Assembly (NCBI GenBank): GCA_034520365.1
Contig: JAXHNP010000003.1
Location: 1 to 64,000, forward strand
DNA length: 64,000 nt
From: Desulfobacterales bacterium
Lineage (GTDB): Bacteria; Desulfobacterota; Desulfobacteria; Desulfobacterales; Desulfosalsimonadaceae
Direction: 5' to 3'
Shown here: positions 24,767-34,196 of the stretch, piece by piece
Numbering within the stretch: position 1 is the stretch's first letter
Layout of the letters: every line of letters starts with the position of its first letter
Program-made: the position numbers and the translations under genes
The notes under the pieces: model-generated
The model's database searches: none
Seen by the model: only the letters and a program-made list of their open reading frames with translations
What the model was told of the DNA's origin: nothing

Positions 24767-26482
24767 ATGAAGGCCTTAATCCTTGCAGCCGGCTACGGCA
24801 CCCGACTCCGACCGTATACCAACATCCGGCCCAAACCCCTGTTTCCCATTAACGGCGAGCCCGTCCTCGGCCGCCTGATTCACCGCTTAATCACCGCCGG
24901 CTGTACCGGCATTATCATCAACACCCATCATCTGGCGGATCAGATTGCCGCATTTATTGAGGAACAAACATTTCCCATACCGGTCACGACCCGCTATGAG
25001 CCTTCCATACTGGGTACCGGCGGGGCGATCCGGAACGCGGCCGATTTTCTGGATGGCGCGCCCTTTCTGGTGATTAACAGCGATATTGTGACGGATCTGG
25101 ACCTTGACCCCGTTTATGCATATCACTGCCGCCATGACTGGCCGGCTACCCTGGTCATGCATCACCACCCGGCTTTTAATTCCGTCGTTGTTGACAATGG
25201 GCAGTTTATTCGTTCATTTGCCGCCGAACATTTGTCAGAAACGGAGGCGCTCCTTGCCTTTACCGGCATCCAGGTGATGGACAGCCGGATTCTTTCGTTT
25301 ATTCCGCCGAAACAGACGGTCAGCAGCATTGCCGTCTACCAATCGCTGCTGGATAAGGGCTTGCCCATCAAGGCCTATGTGCCGGCGCCCTTTTACTGGC
25401 AGGATATCGGCACGCCAAAGCGCTATCGCACGGCAGTTTTGGATCACACCGCCCCTGCCGCCTTTTTAAGCGCCTGCGGCCGAAAACCGGCGGCTTCCGA
25501 TATCAAGTATGAAAAATTAAAAGGCGACGGCTCGGACCGCGCATGGTACCGCCTGACAGGTGAAGGCGGCTGCCTGATTCTCGCCGACCACGGCATTCAG
25601 GCAAGCGATGACACCTGCGAGATTGATTCATTTATCGCCATTGGCCGGCACCTGTTTGAAAAAAACATTCCAATACCGCAGATGTTTTTTAAGGATCGCT
25701 TTGCCGGCCTCGTTTTTCTGGAGGATTTGGGCGATACCCTGTTATATGATTGGCTGCAGGCCAATCCGCCGCAGGCTGAAGTGATCGCGATTTATGAGAA
25801 CGTGATTTGCGAATTGCTAAGAATGGCTGTTTCAGGCAAAGAGGGGTTTGATCCGGCGGCCGCCTACCAGGGTCCGGCCTATGACAAGCCCCTGATTCTT
25901 GAAAAAGAATGCCGGTATTTTGTGGACGCCTTTTTGAACGGATATCTCCACTTGAATCAGCCATATGAAACGCTTGCTGACGAGTTTTCCCGCCTGGCGG
26001 ACCAAGCCGTTTTAAACAGCATGCCCGGGTTCATGCACCGGGATTTTCAGTCCCGAAACATCATGATCAAAAACGCGGGTATTTATTTCATCGACTTTCA
26101 GGGCGGACGAATCGGGCCGGTCCAGTACGATCTGGCCGCGCTTCTGGCAGACCCCTATGCGGCCCTTTCGCAGCCGATCCAAGCGCAGCTGCTTGATTTT
26201 GCCATGCATGAATACATGAAATACCGGAGCTTTTCCCGGAATCGTTTTCTGGCGGGCTATCAGGCCTGCCGGGTCTGCCGGCTAATGCAGGCATTGGGCG
26301 CATATGGCTATCTCACCCGGGTCAAAGAAAAGCCCTTTTTCAGTCAGTTTATCCCCAGGGCCGCACGCACTCTGAAACAGGATCTGGCCGGGATGCCGGG
26401 AGCATTTCCGCTGCTTTCCCGGACAGTGGATGCGGCGGCCGCAAGGGTTTCTGAAATTTTTGCAACCCGCCTTGACCTTTAA
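24767..26482 (+). CDS. MurU-AmgK fusion: MurNAc-1-P uridylyltransferase and sugar kinase
   Basis: 571 residues joining two recycling enzymes. Residues 1 to about 240 are a nucleotidyltransferase (LAAGYGTRLRPYT near the start, KPLFPINGEPVL, NSDIVTDL) like MurU, which makes UDP-MurNAc from MurNAc-1-phosphate. Residues about 245-571 are an aminoglycoside-phosphotransferase-fold kinase (KGDGSDRAWYRL, FLEDLGD, the catalytic HRDFQSRNIM near 424 and IDFQG near 442) like AmgK, the anomeric MurNAc/GlcNAc kinase. In Pseudomonas these are separate proteins. The fusion gives consecutive steps in one chain. It directly follows plsB. Substrate assignment is by similarity only. Confidence 0.85.
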   Translation: MKALILAAGYGTRLRPYTNIRPKPLFPINGEPVLGRLIHRLITAGCTGIIINTHHLADQIAAFIEEQTFPIPVTTRYEPSILGTGGAIRNAADFLDGAPFLVINSDIVTDLDLDPVYAYHCRHDWPATLVMHHHPAFNSVVVDNGQFIRSFAAEHLSETEALLAFTGIQVMDSRILSFIPPKQTVSSIAVYQSLLDKGLPIKAYVPAPFYWQDIGTPKRYRTAVLDHTAPAAFLSACGRKPAASDIKYEKLKGDGSDRAWYRLTGEGGCLILADHGIQASDDTCEIDSFIAIGRHLFEKNIPIPQMFFKDRFAGLVFLEDLGDTLLYDWLQANPPQAEVIAIYENVICELLRMAVSGKEGFDPAAAYQGPAYDKPLILEKECRYFVDAFLNGYLHLNQPYETLADEFSRLADQAVLNSMPGFMHRDFQSRNIMIKNAGIYFIDFQGGRIGPVQYDLAALLADPYAALSQPIQAQLLDFAMHEYMKYRSFSRNRFLAGYQACRVCRLMQALGAYGYLTRVKEKPFFSQFIPRAARTLKQDLAGMPGAFPLLSRTVDAAAARVSEIFATRLDL

Positions 26483-26549
26483 TCGTTTTTCATTCAGTAT
26501 CAACCCAACACACCATCATTGATTCGACATACCAATAGGAGGGCCTCTG

Positions 26550-27380
26550 ATGAGCAAATTAAAACTGATGGTTAACGGCCTGCCCGGAAAAGTGGCCACC
26601 GTAATCGCCAGGCACGCGATTGCCGATACCAGTGTGGAATTTATTCCGCAGTCCATGACCGGCCCGGAAATAGCGGAAGATGAAATGACACTCGAGGATG
26701 TAAACATCCGCCTGATTAAGCCTCAGGATCGGGATCAGGCAATCCCGGCCATCAAGTCAAGCAAAGGCGAATTCATCAGTGTCGACTTTACCCTCCCGGA
26801 TGCGGTGAATGAAAATGCCGAATTCTACTGCAACCAGGCGATCCCCTTTGTCATGGGCACCACCGGCGGTGACCGGGAAAAGCTGGCCCAGACCATTGCC
26901 GAATCTTCAATATCCGCGGTCATCGCCCCGAACATGGCCAAGCAGATCGTGGGATTTCAGGCCATGATGGCCTATGCCGCAAAGAATTTTCCCGGTCTCT
27001 TTGACGGCTACCAGCTTGAAATCAAGGAATCCCACCAAAAGAGCAAGGTGGATACCAGCGGCACGGCCAAGGCCATGGTCGGGCATTTCAACCAGCTGGG
27101 GCTTAATTTTTCCGAGTCAGATATCATTAAAATCCGGGATCCGGAAATCCAGCAAAAAGAATGGGGGGTGCCGGAGGAGTATCTGGACGGCCACGGATGG
27201 CACACCTATACCCTGACCTCTATGGATCAAACCGTTACCTTCTCCTTTTCCCATTTTGTGAACGGCCGTGACATTTACGCCTGGGGCACCCTGGATGCAG
27301 CCCGGTTTTTAGAGGAAAAAATCCGGCAGAGCATTCGCGGCCGGACATTTTCCATGATCGATGTTTTGAAAGGAGCTTAA
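26550..27380 (+). CDS. dapB: 4-hydroxy-tetrahydrodipicolinate reductase, plant-like
   Basis: 276-residue enzyme of the diaminopimelate/lysine pathway using NAD(P)H. Seen: the N-terminal nucleotide-binding start (KLMVNGLPGKVATVIARHA), FTLPDAVNENAEF, FVMGTTGGDREKL, and the substrate-binding segment ESHQKSKVDTSGTAKAM with the DapB lysine. The N-terminal VNGLPGK and overall sequence look closer to the plant-type branch than to E. coli DapB, which often pairs with LL-DAP aminotransferase. AGGAGGG precedes the ATG. The solute-binding gene starts 5 bases after it. Confidence 0.88.
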   Translation: MSKLKLMVNGLPGKVATVIARHAIADTSVEFIPQSMTGPEIAEDEMTLEDVNIRLIKPQDRDQAIPAIKSSKGEFISVDFTLPDAVNENAEFYCNQAIPFVMGTTGGDREKLAQTIAESSISAVIAPNMAKQIVGFQAMMAYAAKNFPGLFDGYQLEIKESHQKSKVDTSGTAKAMVGHFNQLGLNFSESDIIKIRDPEIQQKEWGVPEEYLDGHGWHTYTLTSMDQTVTFSFSHFVNGRDIYAWGTLDAARFLEEKIRQSIRGRTFSMIDVLKGA

Positions 27381-27385
27381 ATTTC

Positions 27386-29161
27386 ATGCGGCATGCGGCC
27401 ATCCTCTTAACGCTTATTTTTATGACAGCCGCCCTGGCGGCGGCCCCGGCGCACGGCGAGACCCGGTATCCGGATAAAGACTGGAAGGACCGGCCGGATC
27501 CGCTGGCCTCGCCCCATGCGGAAAAAGGCGGCGAGGTTAAAACCTTCGGCGGCCAGTATCCCAAAAGCCTGAACTACTATCTGGACAACAATACCCTTTC
27601 CGCCGAGGTCTTCGGATCCATGTTTGAGACCCTGCTCGCCATGAATCCGGTAACCCTTGCCTATGAGCCCGGACTGGCGGATTGGTGGACGATCTCGGAT
27701 GACAAAAAGACCTTTACATTCCATCTGAACCCGGACGCCCGGTGGAGCGACGGCGAGCCGGTGACCGCCGAAGACGTACAATGGACCTATGACGCGATCA
27801 TGGACCCGAAGCACCTGACCGGCCCCCATAAAATCAGCATGGAGCGGTTTCATCGGCCGGAGATCATTGACAAGCACACCATCCGATTTACCGCCAAAAA
27901 GGTACACTGGAAAAACCTCAGAGCCGCGGGCGGGTTTCACGTGCTTTGCAAACATGCCTACAAGGACAGGGATTTTAATAAAATCAATTTCGAGTTTCCG
28001 GTGGTTTCCGGCCCCTATGCGGTCGGGCCCATCGAAGAGGGAATGTTTATTCAGATCAAACGCCGGGATAACTGGTGGGCGGCGGATGCCAAGCGCAACC
28101 AGGGCAAGTTCAATTTTGATACCATCACCTACCGCTTCTATGCCGAGCGCACCAATGCCTTTGAAGCATTCAAAAAGGGAAAAATCGATATTTTTCCGGT
28201 CTACACCTCCCGCATATGGATCAATGAAACCCAGGGTGAGGCATTTTCCAAAAACCATATCCTCAAACAAAAGGTTTACAACCACAAGCCCGTGGGGTTT
28301 CAAGGGTTTGCCATGAATATGCGAAAGCCGCCCTTTGATGATGTCCGGGTGAGAAAGGCCATGGCATATCTTCTGGACCGGCGCAAAATGAACCGCACCC
28401 TGATGTATGGTCAGTATTTCCTGCACCGGTCCTATTTTGAGGATCTGTATACCCCGGAGGAGCCCAGCCCCAACCCGCTGATCGAAATGGACAAGCAAAA
28501 AGCCCGCAAGCTGCTTAAGGCGGCCGGCTGGGATGTGAACCCGGAGACCGGATTATTGGAAAAAAACGGCCGCAAGTTTAACTTTAAGTTTCTATCCCGG
28601 AACTCATCATCGGATAAATTTCTGTCCATTTATGCCGAAGACCTAAAGGATGTGGGCATTGAGTTGACAATCGACAAGAAGGACTGGGCGGCCTGGGCCC
28701 GGGACATGGATGAGTATAACTTTCAGATGACCTGGGCGGCCTGGAGTGCCGGGGTATTCAAAGATCCGGAAAGCATGTGGGCCTCAAAAGAGGCGGAGCG
28801 CGAAGGCGGCAACAATATCACCGGATTTAAAAACGAAAAGGTGGATGCCCTGATTGAAAAGCAGAAGACCATTTTTGACATTCAAAAACGAAATGCCATC
28901 TGCCGGGAGATCGATCAGCTCATTTTTAAGGCGCATCCCTATGCACTGCTCTGGAATATTGACTATACGCGGCTGCTGTACTGGAACAAGTTCGGGACGC
29001 CCAAGACCGTGCTCTCCAAATACGGGGATGAGTCGAGCGCCCTGGTTTACTGGTGGCGGGACCCGGATAGCCAGGCGATGTTAAGTGATGGGGTAAAACA
29101 CGGCCTGCCCCTGCCGCCCAGCCCAGGATCAGTTAAATTTGATGAGGTGTTTAACGACTAA
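27386..29161 (+). CDS. Extracellular solute-binding protein, family 5
   Basis: 591 residues with a cleavable signal peptide (about 1-25, ending APAHGE) and a DppA/OppA-type periplasmic binding fold: YPKSLNYYLDNNTL, LADWWTISDDKKTFTFHLNPDARWSDGEPVTAEDV, and RKAMAYLLDRRKMNRTLMYG. Such proteins deliver peptides, nickel or sugars to an ABC importer. No permease or ATPase genes lie nearby, so it is an orphan. It starts 5 bases after dapB, with AAAGGAG inside the dapB end. Its stop overlaps the convergent alaS stop by 4 bases. Confidence 0.88.
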   Translation: MRHAAILLTLIFMTAALAAAPAHGETRYPDKDWKDRPDPLASPHAEKGGEVKTFGGQYPKSLNYYLDNNTLSAEVFGSMFETLLAMNPVTLAYEPGLADWWTISDDKKTFTFHLNPDARWSDGEPVTAEDVQWTYDAIMDPKHLTGPHKISMERFHRPEIIDKHTIRFTAKKVHWKNLRAAGGFHVLCKHAYKDRDFNKINFEFPVVSGPYAVGPIEEGMFIQIKRRDNWWAADAKRNQGKFNFDTITYRFYAERTNAFEAFKKGKIDIFPVYTSRIWINETQGEAFSKNHILKQKVYNHKPVGFQGFAMNMRKPPFDDVRVRKAMAYLLDRRKMNRTLMYGQYFLHRSYFEDLYTPEEPSPNPLIEMDKQKARKLLKAAGWDVNPETGLLEKNGRKFNFKFLSRNSSSDKFLSIYAEDLKDVGIELTIDKKDWAAWARDMDEYNFQMTWAAWSAGVFKDPESMWASKEAEREGGNNITGFKNEKVDALIEKQKTIFDIQKRNAICREIDQLIFKAHPYALLWNIDYTRLLYWNKFGTPKTVLSKYGDESSALVYWWRDPDSQAMLSDGVKHGLPLPPSPGSVKFDEVFND

Positions 29162-31794
29162 GCCTCAGCCGATTGCACAATCTCGTAAACCCTGGCAATG
29201 GCCTTGTCCAGATTTTCCGGGTTGGGACCGCCGGCCTGGGCCATATCCGGGCGGCCGCCGCCCCCGCCGCCGACTTCGGCGGCAACGGATTTGATGATAT
29301 TGCCGGCATGAAACCGGTGCAGCATATCTTTGGTGACCACCACGATCAAAAGGGCTTTGCCGTTATTCACCGCCCCGAGGGTTACAATGCCTGATTTTAT
29401 CCGGTCCTTGAATTTATCCGCCATATCCCGCAAAGACGCCGGGTTTTCAACTTCCACGCGCTTGGCCAGGACCTTTACATCATTTACGGTCTGAATTTCG
29501 CTGTCCGCCTGATCCGCGGAAAAGGAGGCGATTTTGTTTTTTAACCGTTCAACCTCCTTCTCTGCCGCCCGCTGCTGGGACAGCATCGCCTCGACGCGCT
29601 GATAAAGGGATTCCGGCCGTTCCTTTAAAAGTCCGGCGGTGTCCTGCAGAATTCGCAGACGGGACTGCACATGGTCAAGGGCGGCTTTTCCGGTACACGC
29701 TTCGATCCGTCGCACGCCGGCGGCCACACTGGTTTCGCCGATGATTTTAAACAGGCCGATGTTTCCGGTTTTGGCGGTATGCGTTCCTCCGCACAACTCC
29801 TTGCTGAACTGATCCAGCTCAATGACCCGGACGCGGTCGCCGTATTTTTCCTCAAAAAGCGCGATCGCCCCGGTTTGAAAGGCCTCTTCCGCATCCATTT
29901 CCTGGATGGAGACATCCACATTGGCCCGAATCCGATCATTTACCAGGGTTTCCACAGCCTCAAGGGATTCCAGGGGGACCTGGGAGAAATGGGTAAAATC
30001 AAACCGCAGACGATCCGGGCCCACATAGGAACCGGACTGCCGGACATGCTCGCCTAAAACCGATCTCAAGGCGGCGTGCAGCAGATGGGTGGCCGTATGA
30101 TTGAGGGCGGTGGCCGTACGATGCTCGCGGTCGACCGCCAGGCTCGCGTGTGCACCCTTCTCGATCCGGCCGGAGTTCACCCGGCCTTTGTGGATGATAA
30201 GCCCCGTGGGGTCCTTGAACGTATCGGTGACGGATACCTCAAAATTTTTTCCGTGAATTTGGCCGATATCGCCCACCTGACCGCCGGAGGCGGCATAAAA
30301 CGGGGTTTCCGCGGTCACTACTTCAATCTCCTCGCCCGCTTCTGCAGCCGCCAACGGCTGATCGCCCTTTACCAGGTACAAAACCGTTGAATCCGCGTTC
30401 AATCGATGATATCCGACAAACGCAGGGAGCTGGTCAAGGCCGGCGGTGAAATTCTTGTAGGCCTCGGAGATGCCTGAGAAGGCGGAAACCGAGCGCGATT
30501 TCTCCCGGCGCTCGGCCATGGCCGCATGAAACCCCTCCATATCCAGACCAAAGTCCTTGTCCCGGACCACATCCTCCACAATATCCACCGGAAAGCCGAA
30601 TGTGTCATAGAGTTTAAAGATCACATCCCCGGGCACCACGGTTTCATTGTTTGCCTGCATGCGGGAAAGCGTTTCATTCAAGAGCTTAAGCCCGTTATCC
30701 AGGGTCTCCAGAAAACGGACCTCCTCATTTTTGATCACATTGGTGATAAACGCGCGTTTCTCCGTCAGTTCCGGGTAGCCCGCCTTCATCACGGAAAAAA
30801 CGGTCTCCACCGTTTCATGCAGAAAGGGATCGGTGAGCGAAATAAACCGGCCGTAGCGAATGGCCCGCCGCAGAATGCGGCGCAGCACATAGCCGCGCCC
30901 CTCGTTTGAAGGCAGCACCCCGTCACCCACCAGAAATGCCGCGGCCCGGCTGTGATCGGCGATGACTTTCATGGCCACATCCGTGGATTCCGTTTCCCCC
31001 AGGGATTTTCCGGACAGGGCTTCGATTTTCTGCATGATCGGCATGAACAGGTCTGTGTCATAGTTGGTGGGCACATCCTGAATGATCGCGGCAATCCGCT
31101 CAAGCCCCATGCCGGTGTCAATGCTGGGCTTTGGCAGCGGGGTCATCTCACCGGTTTCATCCCGGTTATACTGCATAAACACCAGGTTCCAGATTTCTAA
31201 GTACCGGTCGCACTCACAGCCCGGCATGCAGTCCGGCCGGCCGCAGGAAAGCTCCGGACCCCGGTCAATCAGTACTTCCGAGCAGGGACCGCAGGGCCCG
31301 GTCTCGCCCATGGACCAGAAATTATCCTTTTCCCCCAGTCGCACGATCCGGTCCTCCGGCACCCCGATCTGATCCCGCCAGATCGCGTAGGCCTCATCAT
31401 CGTCCTTGTAAACCGATACCCAGAGTTTTTCCGCCGGCAATCCGTATTCCTCCACCAGAAGCTCCCAGCAGTATCCGATGGCTTTTTCCTTGAAGTAGTC
31501 GCCGAAGGAGAAGTTGCCGAGCATTTCGAAAAACGTGTGGTGACGGGCCGTGTATCCGACGTTTTCCAGGTCGTTGTGCTTGCCGCCGGCCCGCAGGCAT
31601 TTCTGCGAAGTGGCGGCCCGGGTATAGCTGCGCTTTTCTTCGCCCAGAAAGACCCGCTTGAACTGGACCATACCCGCATTGGTAAATAAAAGTGTGGGAT
31701 CATCCTGCGGCACGAGCGAGGAACTGCGAACAATCTGATGGTCGTGCTTGCGGAAATAGTCAAAAAACCGGTTGCGTATTTCGTCTCCAGTCAT
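29158..31794 (-). CDS. alaS: Alanine-tRNA ligase
   Basis: 878-residue class II aminoacyl-tRNA synthetase with editing. Seen: the catalytic core from FFRKHDHQIVRSSSLVPQ (motif 1) through TNAGMVQFK and GMGLERIAAI (motif 3); the editing-domain zinc ligands HTATHLLHAAL (about 557) and CGGTH (about 660); and the C-terminal Gly-rich GGGGGGRPDMAQAGG. Length is standard. recA is 12 bases upstream on the same strand, a frequent pairing (recA-alaS). Confidence 0.96.
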   Translation of the reverse strand: MTGDEIRNRFFDYFRKHDHQIVRSSSLVPQDDPTLLFTNAGMVQFKRVFLGEEKRSYTRAATSQKCLRAGGKHNDLENVGYTARHHTFFEMLGNFSFGDYFKEKAIGYCWELLVEEYGLPAEKLWVSVYKDDDEAYAIWRDQIGVPEDRIVRLGEKDNFWSMGETGPCGPCSEVLIDRGPELSCGRPDCMPGCECDRYLEIWNLVFMQYNRDETGEMTPLPKPSIDTGMGLERIAAIIQDVPTNYDTDLFMPIMQKIEALSGKSLGETESTDVAMKVIADHSRAAAFLVGDGVLPSNEGRGYVLRRILRRAIRYGRFISLTDPFLHETVETVFSVMKAGYPELTEKRAFITNVIKNEEVRFLETLDNGLKLLNETLSRMQANNETVVPGDVIFKLYDTFGFPVDIVEDVVRDKDFGLDMEGFHAAMAERREKSRSVSAFSGISEAYKNFTAGLDQLPAFVGYHRLNADSTVLYLVKGDQPLAAAEAGEEIEVVTAETPFYAASGGQVGDIGQIHGKNFEVSVTDTFKDPTGLIIHKGRVNSGRIEKGAHASLAVDREHRTATALNHTATHLLHAALRSVLGEHVRQSGSYVGPDRLRFDFTHFSQVPLESLEAVETLVNDRIRANVDVSIQEMDAEEAFQTGAIALFEEKYGDRVRVIELDQFSKELCGGTHTAKTGNIGLFKIIGETSVAAGVRRIEACTGKAALDHVQSRLRILQDTAGLLKERPESLYQRVEAMLSQQRAAEKEVERLKNKIASFSADQADSEIQTVNDVKVLAKRVEVENPASLRDMADKFKDRIKSGIVTLGAVNNGKALLIVVVTKDMLHRFHAGNIIKSVAAEVGGGGGGRPDMAQAGGPNPENLDKAIARVYEIVQSAEA

Positions 31795-31806
31795 GCCCTC
31801 TCCAGT

Positions 31807-32859
31807 TTATCCCGAGGATTTCTCGGCAGCCGCCTCGGCCTCATCATTGGCGGGTTCAGAAGCCCCGGCCAAACCCATGGCCTCCTTTACCTCCTGCAGG
31901 ATCTTCTCAAAATAATCGGGGTTGTCCTTGAAAAATTTTTTCACGTTCTCCCGGCCCTGGCCGATCCGCTCCTCTTTGTAGGAATACCAGGAACCGCTTT
32001 TATCCACCACCCCGGCTTTGACCCCCATATCCAGAAGATCGCCGGCAACAGAGATACCCTCGCCGTATGTGATATCAAATTCGGCCTCCTTAAACGGCGG
32101 GGCCATTTTGTTTTTCACCACCTTCGCCTTGGTCCGGTTGCCCACCACCTCCTGTCCCTCTTTGATAGAGCCGGTGCGGCGCACCTCGATCCGGACGGAT
32201 GAATAAAATTTCAGGGCGTTGCCGCCGGTGGTGGTTTCCGGATTGCCGAAGACCACACCGATTTTCATGCGAAGCTGGTTGATAAAAATAAGCGAGGTTT
32301 TGGTCTTGCTGATGGTGGCGGTCAATTTGCGAAGCGCCTGGGACATGAGTCGGGCCTGGAGGCCCATGTGGGCATCCCCCATCTCCCCTTCAATTTCAGC
32401 CCTCGGCACAAGGGCGGCCACCGAATCGATCACCAGAACATCAATGGCCCCGCTTCTTACCAGCAATTCCGCAATCTCCAGGGCCTGCTCACCCGTATCC
32501 GGCTGGGACACCAGCAGTTCATCGCAGTTTATCCCCAGCTTTTTGGCATACGAGGTGTCCAGGGCGTGCTCCGCATCCACAAAGGCTGCGATTCCCCCTT
32601 TTCTCTGGGCTTCCGCCACCGCATGGAGCGCAAGCGTTGTCTTGCCGGAGGCTTCCGGCCCGTAAATCTCGGTGACCCGGCCCCGGGGGATTCCCCCAAT
32701 GCCCAAGGCCTTGTCCAGGGCCAGAGAGCCCGTGGAAATAACCGGCACATCGATAATCACATTGCCGCCGAGCTTCATGATGGAGCCTTTGCCGAACTGC
32801 TTTTCAATCTGACTGATCGCAGTTTCCACGGCCCGTTCTTTTTCAGTATTCTGGGTCAT
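31807..32859 (-). CDS. recA: Recombinase RecA
   Basis: 350-residue strand-exchange ATPase and LexA coprotease. Seen: Walker A GPEASGKT (67-74), [19 protein letters not shown], the L1/L2 loop region around [26 protein letters not shown] (split over several motifs), and an acidic Ala/Glu C-terminal tail. The ATG at 32859 follows AGGAGG at ideal spacing; the open frame runs 7 codons further. No LexA box was identified with confidence. thpR is just upstream and alaS just downstream. Confidence 0.97.
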   Translation of the reverse strand: MTQNTEKERAVETAISQIEKQFGKGSIMKLGGNVIIDVPVISTGSLALDKALGIGGIPRGRVTEIYGPEASGKTTLALHAVAEAQRKGGIAAFVDAEHALDTSYAKKLGINCDELLVSQPDTGEQALEIAELLVRSGAIDVLVIDSVAALVPRAEIEGEMGDAHMGLQARLMSQALRKLTATISKTKTSLIFINQLRMKIGVVFGNPETTTGGNALKFYSSVRIEVRRTGSIKEGQEVVGNRTKAKVVKNKMAPPFKEAEFDITYGEGISVAGDLLDMGVKAGVVDKSGSWYSYKEERIGQGRENVKKFFKDNPDYFEKILQEVKEAMGLAGASEPANDEAEAAAEKSSG

Positions 32860-32905
32860 ATCGCCTCCTGTCCGATACATGCCGTAAAAAGGCCGCCGGA
32901 TAGAT

Positions 32906-33493
32906 TCATCCAGCGCCCATTCGCACGGAAATCAAGTCCGTATAAACCGGACCCGATGGTTTTAGGTCACTTTTTATAAGATAGAGCGTATCCGCCACAA
33001 ACCCCGGGGAGGTCATGTGGCCGTATTTGCTGACGGCATCGATCATTACATCCGGATTGACTTTGCCCTTTATACGCCCGAGTGTCAAATGGCCTTTAAA
33101 TGCTTTGCTTTCCTTTTCCATGCCCAGCGCAGAAAGCTCCTCCTCCAGCCGGGCGTGCAGACGGGCAAGAACTTCCAGATCCCCCCTTAGCCCGGACCAG
33201 ATGACCCGAGGCCGCTTAACGCTCGGGAAAGCCCCCAACCCGGACGCGGACAGCGTCAGGGGCGCAAACGGGGCAGCCGACGACGTTAAGGCTTTGCCCA
33301 CCGCATCCACATCCGTTTGCCGGATATCGCCCAGGAACTTAAGGGTTAAATGAATATTCTCCGGCCGCACCCATTTGATGTCAAGCCCCTCATGCTTCAA
33401 GTGGGTCTGGGCCTCGCGCAGGCTCTCGATCACGTCATCCGGGAGCTTAATGGCGATAAAGGCCCGGATGGATTTGGCATTTGTTTCAGCCAT
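32906..33493 (-). CDS. thpR: RNA 2',3'-cyclic phosphodiesterase
   Basis: 195-residue member of the 2H phosphoesterase family (also called 2'-5' RNA ligase) that opens 2',3'-cyclic phosphate RNA ends. Both signature HxTx motifs are present: HLTLKFLG (H48) and HLTLGRIK (H135). The ATG at 33493 was chosen because the family begins with a MAE...RAFIAIKLP-like segment; the upstream 39 codons come from intergenic repeat. It precedes recA by 46 bases. The window also holds a KptA-like protein, another 2'-phosphate enzyme family. Confidence 0.9.
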   Translation of the reverse strand: MAETNAKSIRAFIAIKLPDDVIESLREAQTHLKHEGLDIKWVRPENIHLTLKFLGDIRQTDVDAVGKALTSSAAPFAPLTLSASGLGAFPSVKRPRVIWSGLRGDLEVLARLHARLEEELSALGMEKESKAFKGHLTLGRIKGKVNPDVMIDAVSKYGHMTSPGFVADTLYLIKSDLKPSGPVYTDLISVRMGAG

Positions 33494-33494
33494 T

Positions 33495-33545
33495 CGCTTC
33501 TGAGTAACTTCACGGTTTAAGGTATAGGGTTTAAGGTGTAAGGTC
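33495..33545. repeat. Degenerate GGTTTAAGG-type simple repeat
   Basis: Tandem GGTTTAAGGTATAGGGTTTAAGG-like units preceded (on the + strand) by TTCTGAGTAACTT. The same leader and a similar tandem tract occur at 5951-6003, so this is a dispersed intergenic element. Confidence 0.55.
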
Positions 33546-33564
33546 AATAAAATCAAAAATTTAT

Positions 33565-33636
33565 GGTCGGCACGGTGGCCGACCCTACGATGAATCGGGT
33601 TTTTCCCCATTCGTAGGGCGGGCCACCGTGCCCGCC
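33565..33636. repeat. Long imperfect palindrome (REP/MITE-like element)
   Basis: Two stem blocks: GGCACGGTGGCC (33569-33580) pairs with GGCCACCGTGCC (33621-33632), and CCCTACGA (33583-33590) pairs with TCGTAGGG (33611-33618), with a two-base internal loop and a T-rich apex. Similar GTAGGGCGGGCCACC-type elements are dispersed in many bacterial genomes. It lies between thpR and pgpA and is not coding. Confidence 0.75.
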
Positions 33637-33676
33637 TGAAAAATAGATAGAATAAATTTACCGTGCCTCAGTGCCT

Positions 33677-34135
33677 TCAAACAAACAGTAAAACCCCGCG
33701 CAGCAGGATATTGGCAAAAATACCCGCCACCACATCATCAATGACAATCCCCAGCCCGCCCGGGCATCGCTTTTCCAGATAGCTGATGGGAAAGGGTTTT
33801 AATATATCAAAAAACCGAAAAAGAAAAAAACCCGCTATCCAAATTATCGGCAGCGCCGGCAGCGCGGCAAGGGCCACCATCATGCCGATGATTTCATCGA
33901 TCACCACCTGCCCGGGATCTTCCACCCCAAGGATTGCGGCCGCCTGATGCGAAATCCATATAGCCCCCAGCGCAAAGCCCGCTATTAAAAGCAAAACCGC
34001 CGGCAGCGGAAGAAATGAAATCAGCCCGTACGCTGCCACCCCGAGCAAGGATCCGAATGTGCCCGGCGCGACCGGAATATAACCGACATACCCGCCGGTG
34101 GCCAAGCCCAAAACCAGCTTGCGTGTCAAATCCAT
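33677..34135 (-). CDS. pgpA: Phosphatidylglycerophosphatase A
   Basis: 152-residue membrane phosphatase that makes phosphatidylglycerol from its phosphate. Seen: APGTFGSL near residue 25, the QVVIDEIIGMMVAL motif with metal-binding acidic residues (about 80-93), and FFLFRFFDILKPFPI. Several hydrophobic segments fit the family. No clear ribosome-binding site precedes the ATG. It lies upstream of thpR-recA on the same strand; cinA, often between pgpA and recA, is missing. Confidence 0.9.
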   Translation of the reverse strand: MDLTRKLVLGLATGGYVGYIPVAPGTFGSLLGVAAYGLISFLPLPAVLLLIAGFALGAIWISHQAAAILGVEDPGQVVIDEIIGMMVALAALPALPIIWIAGFFLFRFFDILKPFPISYLEKRCPGGLGIVIDDVVAGIFANILLRGVLLFV

Positions 34136-34196
34136 GCACCGTATTTATATGTTGCCCGGGTTCCTGTCAAGCCATGATCCTTTTGCCATAAGCGGT

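Noticed and set aside
27407-28498. 363-codon open frame antisense to the solute-binding protein
   Set aside because: Lies wholly opposite a well-supported gene and has no family features or ribosome-binding site; a shadow caused by GC-rich codon bias.
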